In this document: piece after piece, positions 26,431 through 39,800 of the stretch | How positions within the stretch are numbered: the first letter of the stretch is position 1 | Layout of the letters: the number at the start of each line of letters is the position of its first letter | Origin: Periplaneta americana | Taxonomy: Eukaryota > Arthropoda > Insecta > Blattodea > Blattidae | Direction of reading: 5' to 3' | Length of the DNA: 64,000 nucleotides | NCBI RefSeq assembly: GCF_040183065.1 | Contig: NC_091125.1 | Span: forward strand, 111,434,121-111,498,120 | The notes under the pieces: generated by a model | What the model saw: only the letters and a program-made list of their open reading frames with translations | Told to the model about the DNA's origin: nothing | Databases searched by the model: none | Made by a program: the position numbers and the translations under genes

Positions 26431-29400
26431 CATTTTTTTAGCCTTTTTTCTGACCTACCGAAAAGAGTTCTGTCTCTAATCTCCGGAAATAGTGACGATG
26501 TCGAGGAACGGGATGCGGTTTGTATTCCACCTTGATTCTCTTCGGATACAGTAGCATCAAAATGGGAATTCCGAACACAACCCGATTTTAGAGAAAATAA
26601 CTACCAACCCCCTATTCCACCAACATTTTCCCCGCTCTAATTCCGCCGTACGTACAGTGACAACAAAGCTGATAGCACGGGTGGATAAAGCTCCTCGAAC
26701 TCTATTTAAAGTGTAAAGGACTACCCTCTGCTCCCAAGCATATGGACTGTAGACACCGGCAAAGTTTCAAACATTGGTAATTTTGACCTTCCAAAACACA
26801 CTTTACTCTACACAAGGACAAAGATGGGGCTTAGACACCCGCCCTTTTAACTGTAGCATTCCCGCATGTTTATTACTAATCACGACTTGAATCGAGCAAA
26901 CCCATTGCACTTCTTTCTAGACCTATTTTCTGACCTACATAATCTCCGGAATTAATAGCGATGACGAGGAACGGGATGCGGTGTTGTATTCCCCAGTGAC
27001 TCTCTTCGGATACAGTAGCATCAAAATGAGCATCCCGAACACAAGATAATTTTCGAGAGAAATTCTCCTAATTTATATTCATTTTATTTTCATTTAATTT
27101 ATCTTATTTCAATTCATTTTATTTTAATTCAAATTTAATAATTTCCGAATTCGTACGATTTCACAAATAATACGATACGCACGAATTTTCGAATCCTAAT
27201 AACTGTTTGGATTCATAAGAAATCGAGTTCATACGATTTTACTATTATTCGAATTAACTATTTTCAAATATCTGAATATTTCGATTCGTACGAATTTCAC
27301 AACATACAAATTTTACGGGTCCCTATGACTTTTTCAATATTCGTACGAATTTTTTTGAATTCATCTTACTTCGTAATTTCAAATTCGCACCAATGCCGAA
27401 AACGTACGAATTTCGAAAACGTATAGTTCTTGTGATACAAATTTTCGAATTCGTACAATGGCACAAATTTACGAATACGTATGAATATTCGCATTAACAA
27501 TAGGATACGTATGAATTTTCAAACACTTTGTTTCGTATCTGAATTTGTAAGTACACGAATTCTTTAATTTTCGAATTCGTACGAACTTCCCAATATCTGA
27601 ATATTTGGATTCGTACTGATTTCAGAACACTTACTATTTTTCGGATCCGTATGAGTTTTTAAATGCGTGTTTTTTGAAACTCGAACTATTGTAGAAATTT
27701 CGAATTCATACGCAGTTTGTATTAGCCATGAATAGCGGAATTTGTACGAACTTCGATAACGTACGAATATCCCTAACGTAAGAATTTATAAAACGTACGA
27801 ATTTTCGGTTTCGTAACAAATTGTAAAATTTCAAATATTTTCCGAATTCGTACGATTTCAAAAATACGATACGTACGAATTTTCGAGTACTAGCAAGTAT
27901 TTGGATTAGTATATACTCAAATACGTACGATACTAATACTAGAACTCATACGTAATTTGAAATATCTGAATGTCTCGATTCGCACGAATTTTCGAACACA
28001 TACAAATTTTACGAGTCCGTATCAGGTTTTTTAAATTCATACATTTTTTTTAATTATCTGATGTAATTTCAAATTCGTACGAGTTTTCTATTACGGTTGA
28101 ATAACAGAATTCGTACGAATGTAAAAACGTCATAAGTCTTTCAACTCGTGAATTTTCGAATTGATACGATTCTACTTATTTCCTAATTCGTACGAATTTT
28201 AGAATAACAAAGGGTATTTGGATTCGCACAAATTTGTGGACACGTACAGATTAAAGTATCCGTACGAGCTTTCAAATTCGTGTGAATATAAGAATTCGTA
28301 CCACTGTAGTAATTTAGATTTCGTACTATTGTCGAAAACGTATAACGAATCCACGAAGACAAGATTACGAACCTACGAATGGACAAGATTAAAAATGTAT
28401 AAATTAACAAGAGTATGAATGTACAGAAATGAGAAAAGTACCTACGAACGATTGGAGAATGACTCATGTACGAAAGAAAATGTGTACGAACGTATGAATG
28501 GCCAATTGTATGACTGTACGAAAGGCAAACCTACGAATATACAAATAAAAACGTGTACGATTGTAGAATTGGATGATTGTACGAATGCAAAATTGTACTA
28601 ATGTACGAATTGACAAGTGTAGAATTGTAAGAAAGGGCAAGTGTGGTGTACAAATGTACAAATGTGCGACAGGCAAGCGTACGAATGCAGAAGTGTGCGA
28701 ATATACTAATGTAAAATGTACGAATGTATGAGTGGAGAATTGTACGAATATATTAATGTTGAAGTCTACGAACGGAAAAGTGTAAATGTACGAATTCACA
28801 AGTGTACGAATGACAAGCGTATAAACGTAAGAATTGACAATAATGAATGTGGGATTGGCATGTTCACGAACGTACGATTGGACAATACGAATGTACGCAT
28901 TGACAACATTGTGAAGTGTACGAATTGACAGAGTACGAATGTACGAAAGAATAGAGTACTATTGTATGAATGGAGAATCGTACGAATGTGCGAATGGAAA
29001 AGTGTAAAAATGTACGAAAGGAAAATTATACAAATGGTCGAATCTACATGTATAGGAATATACAAGGGTACAAATGTGCGAATGCAATAGTGTACGAATG
29101 GACAAGATTAGAAATGTACGAAAGGAAAAGTGTGCGAATGTATCAATATGCAATTATGCAAGAGTACGAATGACAAACGTACGAATGTTAGAATGCACAA
29201 GTGCATTAATATGTAGTGTAGTGTACAAGTTTACGAATGTACGAATTCAAAAGTGACTGTACTAGTTTAGACGTGTACAAATGTAATAATGAAAAAATTG
29301 TACGAATGGGCTACGAATGTTAACAATGGACAATACCGAATGTAAAAATAAAAACTAGATAAACTATATAAATAAATTTAAAAAAGAGAAAATTAAAAAA

Positions 29401-30765
29401 TTGAAATAAAAAAGGCATTTTGCAAAAAAGAAAAACATTTGATAAAAAATATTATATAACAAGAATTAAAAAAAAAATACAATTTTTATTAAGACATATG
29501 AAAGAAACCCAACAAACTTCTTTTTGAAATTTTTTTTCCTTCAATTCCTTTCGGAAGATGTTTTCTCTACATTTTTTTATTTCAAAATTTTTTTCATATC
29601 TATCTCGTTTATTTCTTTTTGAAATTTATTATTTTTTTAAATTTTAAATCTTTTTATTTGTTTTTGTTTTCTTTTAATTGAAATTAATATATTTCAATTT
29701 GATATAATTCAATTTATTATAATTTATTATATTAAACTGTATTTTTATTGCATTTCATTTACTTTATTTTAATTTAGTTTGTTTGAATTTATTTCATTTT
29801 AATTTCATTTCTTTTAATTTATGTTATTTCACTATAAATAATTGATTTTATTTTAATTTAATTTACTTGAATTTATTTTATTTTGATATATTTTATTTAC
29901 TTAATTTAATTTAATATGTTTCAATTTATCATTTTAATATAATTTATTTTAATTTGTTTTACTTTATTTTAATTTCATTTGACTTAAAGAAATTTTCTTT
30001 ATTTTAACTTTGTTCATTTTATGTGTATTCCATTTATCTTAATTTACTTTATCTTAATTTAATATAATTTAATTTACATTAATTTATTTTTTATTTTTAA
30101 ATTTTATTTCACTTTATTTTAGTTTAATTTATTTCTTTTTAATACATTTTAATTAGATTCTAAATTAATTTATTTTATTTTAATCTAATTTTAATTTTGT
30201 AATTTATTTTAATTAATTTCAATTTGATTTATACTTATTTACCGTATCTTAATTTATTTTAAATTCTTTTATTATCATATAATTCATTTTAATTCAATTT
30301 AATTATTTCCTTTTTGACTTATTTCACATTTATTTACATTTTTTTGTTGGAATTTTGTGTTAGACATTTTTTTAAACATTTTTTATATTTTTTAATATTT
30401 CATTTTATTTGTTCTTTCATTTTCTTTTATTTTTAATTTATTTTATTACATTTACTTTATTTTTATTTGATATAATGTATTTTGACTTACTACATTTTAA
30501 TTTAGTTACATTTTATTTTATTTATTTCAATGTAATATTATTGAATTTCAATTTTTTCATTTCTTCTATTTCATATCATTTACTTTATTTCAATTTAATT
30601 TGTTTCAATTTATTTCATTTTTATTTATTTTTTTTGTATTTATTTTTATTTATTTTAATTAATTAATTTCAATTTGATTTATTTTGATTGATTTTATTTG
30701 AATTTAATTCATTTTATATTAAATTATTTTATTTTAATTTATCTTAATTTAATTAATTTCCAATT
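26431..30765 (+). repeat. Higher-order repeat copy 5
   Basis: A about 26431-27065, B about 27066-28340, C about 28340-29345, D about 29345-30765. The B block has a deletion of roughly 150 bp near 28130, joining GTAAAAACGT to CATAAGTCTT. The C block shares exact words with copy 4. There is no insertion in D, which therefore shows the uninterrupted form of the sites used by the MITE, the R2-like element and the LTR composite. Confidence 0.85.
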
Positions 30766-31479
30766 TCGTACGATTGCACTCTTTTTAGCCTTTTTTCTCA
30801 CCTACCGAAAAGATTTCTGTCTCTAATCTCCGGAAATAGTGACGATGTCGAGGAACGGGATGCGGTTTGTATTCCACCTTGATTCTCTTCGGATATAGTA
30901 GCATCAAAATGGGAATTCCGAACACAACCCGAATTTAAAGAAAATAACCACCAACCCCCTATTCCACCAACATTTTCCCCGCCCTAATTCCGCCGTACGT
31001 ACAGTGACAACAAAGCTGATAGCACGGGTGGATAAAGCTCCTCGAACTCTATCTATAGTGTAAAGGACTACCCTCTGCTCCCAAGCATATGGACTGTAGA
31101 CACCGGCAAAGTTTCAAAAATTGGTAATTTTGACCTTCCAAAACAGACTTTACTCTACACAAGGACAACGATGGGGCTTAGATACCCGCCCTTTTAACTG
31201 TAGCATCCCCGCATGTTTATTACTAATCACGACTTGAATCGAGCAAACCCATTGCACTTCTTTCTAGGCCTATTTTCTGACCTACCTAATCTCCGGAATT
31301 AATAGCGATGACGAGGAATGGGATGCGGTGTTGTATTCCCCAGTGACTCTCTTCGGATACAGTAGCATCAAAATGAGCATCCCGAACACAAGCTAATTTT
31401 CGAGAAAAAACTACCAACCTCTATTCCACCAATATTCTCGCTGCCATAACTCCGCCGTATATAAAGTGAAAACAAAGCT

Positions 31480-31581
31480 GATAGCACCGGTGAATAAAGC
31501 TCCTCGAACACTATCTGTAGTGTAAAGTACGATAGCACCGGTGAATAAAGCTCCTAGAACACTATCTGTAGTGTAAAGGAC
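31480..31581 (+). repeat. 51-bp tandem duplication inside an A monomer
   Basis: The segment starting GATAGCACCGGTGAATAAAG at 31480 is repeated from 31531, with a C-to-A change in CTCCTCGAAC/CTCCTAGAAC and a few differences at the end. It is a local slippage or unequal-exchange duplication. Confidence 0.85.
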
Positions 31582-33821
31582 AACCCTCTGCCCCCAGGGA
31601 TATGGACGGCAGAGGCGGGAAAAATTTCAAATAATGGCCATTTTGACCTTGCAAAGCAGACTTTACACAAGAACGATGGGGCTCAGACACCAGACCTTTT
31701 AACTGTAGCATGCCGGCATGTTTACTACTAATCACCAGTAATATGGAGCAAATCCATTCCAATTTTTTCTAAACCTATTTTCTGACCTACCTAAAAGGTT
31801 TGTCTCCGGAATTAATGGCAATATCGAGGAACAGGATGCGGTGTTGTATTCCCCCTTGATCCTCTTCCGATACAGTAGCATCAAAAAGGGAATCCCCAAA
31901 AACAAGCTTATTTTGAAGAAAAACTTCCGTAATGTAATATTTCTTTTACTTCAATTTAATTTATTTTATAATTTATTTTACGTTAATATACTTTAATTTA
32001 ATTTAAATTAAATAATTTCCCAATTCGTACGGTTTCACAAATAATACAATACGTACGTATTTTCGAATTCTAACAAATATTTGGATTCATAAGTACTCGA
32101 ATTCGTACGATTTTACGAATATTCGGATTCATACGAATTTTCAAATATCTGAATATTTGGATTCGTACGAATTTCCGAACACATACAAATTTTACGAGTC
32201 TATCAAATTTTTTAAATTCATACAGACTATTTGAATTCATCTGATGACGTAATTTAAAATTCGTACGAATTTTCTATTGCGATTGAGTAACAGAATTCGT
32301 ACGAATGTAAAAACGTACGAATTTCGAAAATGTGCAAGTTTTTGCTGTGATACAAATTTTCGAAATTCTACAATTTTTCTAATTCATACGATTGTACATA
32401 TTTTCGAATACGTACGAATTTCCGAATATATGTATTTAGATTCGTAAGTCTTTGAATTCGTTTGATTTTTCGAATTGGTACGATTCTACTTATTTCCTAA
32501 ATTGTACGAATTTTAGAATATTTAAGGGCCTTTGGATTGGCACGAATTTGTGAACACGTACAGATCCCCGTATCCGCACGAGTTTACAAATTCGTGAGAA
32601 TATATGAATTCGTAGCAGTGTGGTAATTTAGATGTACCATTGTTGAAAACGTATAACGAATCCACGAAGACAAGATTAAGAATGTACGAACTGACAAGAG
32701 TATGAATGTACAGAAATGAGAAGAGTACTTATATACGAATGGAGAATATAACCCATGTACGAAAGAACAATTGTACGAACGTACGAATGGGCAATTGTAT
32801 GACTACGAAAGGCAAACATACTCATGTACAAATACAAACGTGTACGATTATAAAAATGCAAAATCGTACGAATTGATAAGTATACAATTGTAAGAAAGAG
32901 CAAGTGTAGTGAATGTACAAGTGTACGAGAAACATGCGTACGTTTGTACGAACGCACAAGTGTTCGAATATACTAATGCAAAATGATCGAATGTACGACT
33001 GGACAATTGTACGAATATATTTATGTACAAATGTACGAATAGAATAGTGTATGAATGTACGAATGCGCAAGTGTCAAAATGTACGAATTCACAAGTGTAC
33101 GAATGTACTAATGTAGAAAGTACGAATGTACGGATGACAAGCGTACAAACATAAGAATTATCAATAATGAATCTGCGATTGGCATGTTTACGAACGACCG
33201 AATGGACAATAGGAATATAAGAATTGACAAGTTTGTGAGTGCACGAATTGACAGAGTACGAATGTACGAAAGAATAGAGTACTATTGTATGAGTGGAGAA
33301 TCGTACGAATGTGCGAATGGAAAAGTTTACAAATGTACGAAAGGAAAATTATAAGAATGGTCGAATCTACCAGTACACTAATGTAGAGGGGTAGAAATGC
33401 ACGAATGCAATAGTGTACGAGTGGACATGATTACAAATGTACGAATGTATCAATATAAAATCATGCAAGAGTACGAATGACAAACGAACGAATGCACAAA
33501 TGCACGAATGTGTAGTGTAGTGTACAAGTTTACGAATGTACGAATTCAAAAGTGTTCGATTGCACTAGTATATAAGTGTACAAATATACTAATGCAAAAT
33601 GTATAAATTGGCTACCAATGTAACAATGGACAATAATGAATGTAAAATTAAAAAACAAATAAACTATATACATGAATTAAAAAAAGGGAAAATTGAAAAA
33701 AATTGATATTTCCGAAATAAATTCTTGAAAAAAAAATTTTGAAACAAGAATTTCAGCAAAAAAAATTAAAAAAAGAATACAATTAAAACAAATAAAAGAA
33801 CCCAACAAACTTCTTTTTGAA

Positions 33822-33904
33822 ATTACTTACTTAGTGGCTTTTAAGAAACTCGGAGGTTCATTGCCGCCCTCAAATAAGCCCGCCATCGGCCCCTATCCTG
33901 CTCG
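33822..33904 (-). mobile_element. 82-bp 3' terminal fragment of a LINE
   Basis: Read on the reverse strand the frame gives RWRAYLRAAMNLRVS followed by a stop and a (GTAA)n-like tail. This is the C-terminal signature of the same LINE family seen at 63680-64000. The element is extremely 5'-truncated and sits in the D block of HOR copy 6. The words TTTTTGAAATT on the left and TTTTTTAAATT on the right may be a decayed target duplication. Confidence 0.7.
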
Positions 33905-33974
33905 TTTTTTAAATTATTTTTCAAAAATTTTTTGGAAAATCATTATTTGTTTTTTTTGAAAATTGTCTTTTTTA

Positions 33975-34570
33975 GTCTCTAATCTCCGGCAATAATGGCG
34001 ATGTCGAGGAACGGGTTGCCGTGATGTATTCCCCATTGACTCTCTTTGGATACAGTAACATCAAAATGGGAATCCCGAACACAAGCTGATTTTCGAGAAG
34101 AAACTACCAAACCCTATTCCGCCACATTATCGCCGCCTTAATTCAGCCATATATACAGTGAGAACAAAGCTGATAGCACCGGTGAATAGAGCTCCTCGAA
34201 CTCTATCTACAGTGTAAAGGACAACCCTCTGCCCCCCAGGCATATGGACGGAAGGGGCCGGCAACATTTCAAAAAATGGTAATTTTGACATTTCAAAACA
34301 GACTTTGCTCTACACCAGGAAAACGATGAGGCTCAGACACCCGTCCCTTTAACTGTGGCATTCCTGCATGTTTACAACTAATCACCAGTAAAATCGAGCA
34401 AATCCATGGCACTTTTTCCCAGCCTTGTTTTCTGACATACCTAAAAGTTTTCAGTCTCTGATCTCCGGAAATAATAGCGATGTCGAGAAACCGGATGAGG
34501 TGTTGTATTCACCCTGGACCTTCTTCGGATACAGTAGCATCAAAATGGGAATCCGGACCACTAGCTGATT
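33975..34570 (+). repeat. Left edge of satellite array: A1-class monomers
   Basis: These monomers carry the HOR-type words (GATGTCGAGGAACGGG, CATATGGACGGAAGGGGC, AATCACCAGTAAAATCGAGC) and so match the A blocks at 5-32 kb better than the array interior. Confidence 0.8.
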
Positions 34571-34905
34571 TTTGAGAAAAACTCTCTTAATTAATATTTC
34601 TTTTCTTTTAATTTAATTTATTATATTTTAATTTAAAATAAATAACTTCCGAATTCGTACGGTTTCATAAATAATATGATACGTACAAATCCTCAAATTC
34701 TAAGAAGTATTTGGATTCATAAGTACTCGAAATTGTACAATTTTACTATTATTCGTGTGATTTTTCGAATCGGCACAAATCTACTTATTTCCTAATTCGT
34801 ACGAATTTTATAATATTAAAGGGTATTTGGATTCGAACGATTTCTGAACACGTAAATATTTTCGTATCCGTAGGAGTCTTCAAATTCGTGAGAACATACG
34901 TACCT
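34571..34905 (+). repeat. Remnant of a B block inside the array edge
   Basis: A short AT-rich lead-in is followed by TTCCGAATTCGTACGGTTTC near 34648 and a few CGTACGAATTTTA words, then the sequence returns to A monomers. It is a deleted relic of the HOR structure. Confidence 0.75.
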
Positions 34906-36880
34906 AAAATATTTGAGTCTTAATTCCGGAAATAAAGGCCATACCGAGGAACGGGATGAGCCCCTGTATTCCCCCTTGCCTGACTTCTTACACGATAGCA
35001 TCAAAATGGCAATCGCAAACACTTTCTGATTTTCGAGAAAAAAACGGGGAGGAAACTACTATTCCGGCGACATTATAGCCGCCATAACTCCGCAGTACGT
35101 GTAGTGACAACAAAGCCGGAGAGTGCGTTGAATACAGCTCGTCGAAATATATCTTCAGTATAACGGATAACTCTCCATCCCCGTTCGTTTGGACGGGAGA
35201 GGCCGGGAAAATTAAAAAAAATGGTCATTTTGACATTCCAAAACAGAATTTTTTCTACACAAGGAGAACGAAGCGGCTCAGAGGCCAGCCCTTTTAACTA
35301 TAGCATCCCCGCATGTTCACTAGTAATCACCGCTAAAATGCGGCAAACCCGTCGCATATTTTTCAAGTCACAATTTTTCGGTACCTAAATTATTTGATTC
35401 TGTAATTATAGAAATAATGGCCCTACCGAGGAACGGGATGCGGCCCTGTATTTCCCCTTGACTTACTTCTTACACGATAGCATCAAAATGGCAATCGCGA
35501 ACACTTTCTGATTTTGGAGAAAAAAACGGGAAGGGTTTCAACGACTATTCCGCCGACATTCTAGCCGCCATAACTCAGCAGTACGTGTTGTGGCAACAAA
35601 CCCGATGACTGCGTTGAATACAGCTCGTCGAACTCTATCATAAGTATAAAGGAAACTTTTTATCCTCGTTCGTATGAACGCGAGAGGCCGGCAAATTAAA
35701 AAAAATTGGTCATGTTGAACTTCCAAAACAGAATTTTTTCTACACAAGGATAACGAAGCGGCTCAGAGGCCCGCCCTTTTAACTTTAGCATCCCCGCATG
35801 TTCACTAGTAATCACGGCTAAAATCCGGCAAATCCGTCGCACTTTTTTTCAAGCCTCAATTCTTGGGTACCGGTACCTGAAATATTTGAGTCTATAATTC
35901 CGGAAATAATGGCCATAATGAAAAACGGGATGCGGCCCTGTATTCACCCTTGACTTACTTCTTACACGATAGCGTCAAAATGGCAATCGCGAACTCTTCT
36001 GATTTTCGAGAAAACAAGGGGATGGCAACTGTAGCATCCCCGCATGTTTACTAGTAATCACCGGTAAAATACGCACAGAATTAAAAAAAAATGGTCATTT
36101 TGACGTTCGAGAAGAGAATTCTTTTCTACACAAGGAGAACGAAGTGGCTCAGAGGCCCGCACTCTTAACTGTAGCATCCCCGCATGTTCACTAGTACTCA
36201 CCGCTAAAATCCGGCAAATTCGTCGCAATATTTCTAGCCTCAATTTTTGGGTACCTAAAATATTTGAGTCTGTAAATCCAGAAATAATGGCCATACCGAG
36301 GAACGGGATGCGGCCCTCTATTCGCCCTTGACTCACATCTTAGACGATAGCATCAAAATGGCAATAGCAAACATTTTCTGATTTTCGAGAAAAAAGGGGA
36401 AGGGTTTAAACCACTATTCCGCCGACATCCTAGCCGCCATAACTACGCAGTACGTGTAGTGACAACAAAGCCCATGAGTGCGTTGAATACAGCTCGTCGA
36501 ACTGTATCATCAGTATAAATGACAAATCTCTATCCCCATTCGTTTGGACGGGAGTGGTCGGAAAATTAAAAAAAATGGTCATTTTGACCTTCCAAAACAG
36601 AATTTTTTCTACACAAGGAGAACGAAGCGGCTCAGGGGCCCGCCCTTTTAACTGTAGAATCCCCGCAAGTTCACTAGTAATAACTCCTAAAATCCGGCAA
36701 AGCCGTCCCCCTCTTTTTCTAGCCTCATTTTTTGGGTACCTAAAATATTGTAGTGTGTAATTCCGGAAATAATGGCCATACCGAGGAACGGGATGCGGCC
36801 CGGTATTCCCCCTTGACATACTTCTTACATGATAGCATCAAAATGGCAATCGCGAACACTTTCTGATTTTGGAGACATTC
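34906..36880 (+). repeat. Satellite array: intermediate-class A monomers (left)
   Basis: About four to five monomers share GGGATGCGGCCCTGTATT, GTGTAGTGACAACAAAGC, TTGAATACAGCTCGTCG and AAATCCGGCAAA. These words differ from both the A1 class outside and the core class inside. The frame at 36430-36819 (reverse) is an incidental open frame. Confidence 0.78.
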
Positions 36881-39800
36881 TAGCCGCCACAACTCCGCAG
36901 TACGTGAAGTTAGAACAATGCCGATGAGTGCGATAAATACAGCTCATGGAACTCTATCTTCAGCATAAAGGACAACTCTCTATCCCTACGCGTTTGGACG
37001 GGACACACCAGCAAAATAAAAAAAAATGGTCATTTCGACCTTCCAAAACAGACTTTTTTCTACACGAGGAGAACGAAGCGGGTCAGAGGCCCGCCCTTTT
37101 AACTGTAGCATCCTCGCATGTTCCCTAGTAATTAACGCTAAAATCAAGCAAATCCGTCGCACATTTTTCTAGCCTTAATTTTAGGGTACCTAAAATATTT
37201 GAGTCGCTAATTCCGGAAAAAATTACCATACCATGGAATGGGCTGCGGCCCTGTACTCCCTCTTGACTTCCTTCTTGCACGATAGCATCAAAATCGCATT
37301 CGCGAACACTATCTGATTTCGAGAAAAAAAAAGGAGAAGGTACTATTCCGCCGACATTCTAGGAGCCATAACTCCGCAGTACGTGAAGATAGAAATATGC
37401 CGATGAGTGCGTTAAATACAGCTCATCGAACTCTATCTTCAGTATAAAGGACACCACTATATCCCTACGCGTTTGGACGGGAGAGGCACGCAAAATTAAA
37501 AAAAAATGGCCATTTTCACTTTCCAAAACACACTTTTATCTACACAAGGAGAACGAAGGGGCTCAGAGGCCCGCCCTTTTAACTGTAGCATCCCCGCATG
37601 TTGCCTAGTAATCACCGCTAAAATCAAGTAAATACGTCGCACTTTTTTATAGCCTTAATTTTCGGGTACCTGAAATATTTGAGTCTCTAATTCCGGAAAT
37701 AATGGCCATACCGAGGAACGGGCTGCGGCCCTGTACTCCCCCTTGACTTCCTTCTTACACGATAGCATCAAGATGGCAATCGCGGACACTTTCTAGCAGC
37801 CATAACTCCGCAGTAAGTGAAGTTAGAACAATGCCGATGAGTGCGTTAAATATAGCTCATGGAACTCTATCTTCAGCATAAAGGACAACTCTCTAACCCT
37901 GCGCGTTTGCACTGGAGAAGCCAGCAAAATTAAAAAAAATTGTCGTTTGACCTTCCAAAACAGAATTTTTTCTACACAAGGAGAACGAAGAGGCTCAGAG
38001 GCCCGCCTATTTAACTCTAACATCCCCGCATGTTCCCTAGTAATCACCGCTAAAATCAAGAAATCCGTCGCACTTTTTTCTAGCCTGAATTTTTGGGTAC
38101 CTAAAATATGTCACTGTCTAATTCCGGAAATAATGACCATACCGAGGAACAGGCTGCGGCGCTGTACTCCCCCTTGACTTCCTTCTTACACGATAGCATG
38201 AAAATGGCAATCGCGAACACTTTCTGATTTTCCAGAAAAAAAAAAGGGCAAGGTATACCGCCGACATTCTCATGTTCCCTAGTAATCACCGCTAAAATCA
38301 AGCAAATCCCTCGCACTTTTTTCTGGCCTTTATTACTGGGTACCTAAATTATTTGAGTCTCTAATTCCAGAAATAATGGCCATACTGAGGGACGAGCTAT
38401 GGAACCGTTCACTCCCTTGACTTCCTTCTTACACGATACCATCAAAATGAGAATCGCGAACACTTTCTGATTTTCGAGAAAAAAAAGGGGAAGGGTTTAA
38501 ACCACTATTCCGTCGACATTCTAGCCGCCATAACTCCGCAGTACGTGAAGTTAGAACAATGCCGATGACTGCGTTAAATACAACTCATGGAACTCTATCT
38601 TCAGTATAAAGGACAAATCTCTATCTCTGCGACTTTGGACGGGGGAGGGAAGCAAAATTTCAAGAATGGTCATTTTCACCTTCCAAAACAGACTTTTTTT
38701 CTACACAAAGAGAACGAAGCGGCTCAAAGGCCAGCTCTTGAGACTATAGCATCCCCGCATGTTCCCTAGTAATCACCGCTAAAATCAAGCAAATCCCTCG
38801 CAGTTTTTTCTGGCCTTTATTTCTGGGTACCTAAATTATTTGAGTCTCTAATTCCGGAAATAATGGCAATTCCGAGGAACGGGCTGTGGCCCCGTTCGCC
38901 CCCTTGACTTCCTTCTTACACGATACCATCAAAATGACAATCGCGAACACTTTCTGATTTTCGAGAAAAAAAGGGGAAGGCATTATTCCGGCGACAATCT
39001 AGCAGCCATAACTCCGTAGTACCTGAAGTTAGAACAATGCCGATGAATGCCTTAAATACAGCTCATGGAACTCTATCTTCAGTATAAAGGACAACTCTCT
39101 ATCATTGCGCGTTTGGACTGGAGAGACCAGCAAAAAGTCAAAAGTGATCGTTTGACCTTCCAAAACAGACACGTTTGTACACAAGGAGAACGAAGCGGCT
39201 CAGAGGCCCGCCCTTTTAACAGCATCCCTGCATGTTGCCTAGTAATCACCGCTAAAATTAAGCAAATCCGTCGCACTTTTTTCTAGCCTTAATTTTTGGG
39301 TACCTAAAATATTCGAGTCTCTAATTCCGGATATAATGGCCATACCGAGGAACTGGCTGCGGCCCTGTTCTCCCCGTTTACTCCCTTCTTACACGACAGC
39401 CTCAAAATGGCAATCGCGAACACTTTCTGATTTTCCGCCGACATTCTAGCCGCCGTAACTCCGCAGTACGTGAAGTTAAATCAATGCCGATGAGTGCGTA
39501 AAATACAGCTCATGGAACTCTATCTACAGTATAAAGGACAAATCTCTATCTCTGTGACTTTGGACGGGAGAGGCAAGCAAAATTTCAAAAATGGTCATTT
39601 TCACTTTCCAAAACAGACTTTTTTTCTACAAGAGGAGAACGAAGCGGCTCAAAGGCCCGCCCTTGTAACTGTAGTATCCCCGCATGTTCCCTAGTTATCT
39701 CCGCTAAAATCAAGCAAATACCTCGAACTTTTTTCTGGCCTTTATTTCTGGGTACCAAAAACATTTGAGCCTGTAATCCCGGAAATAATGGACATACCGA

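Larger units (their letters stand above)
30766..33970 (+). repeat. Higher-order repeat copy 6, short B and D blocks
   Basis: The A block has between two and three monomers (30766-31925). B (about 32010-32650) contains only one of the two ~690-bp subrepeats seen in copies 1-5. C runs about 32650-33640. D is reduced to a few hundred bases (33640-33970) and carries a LINE fragment. This copy is the most divergent and directly adjoins the A-monomer array. Confidence 0.82.

Noticed and set aside
36430..36819. 129-codon reverse frame in the satellite array, with shorter relatives in most monomers
   Set aside because: It recurs because the monomer recurs, but is broken by indels in most units and has no known motif.
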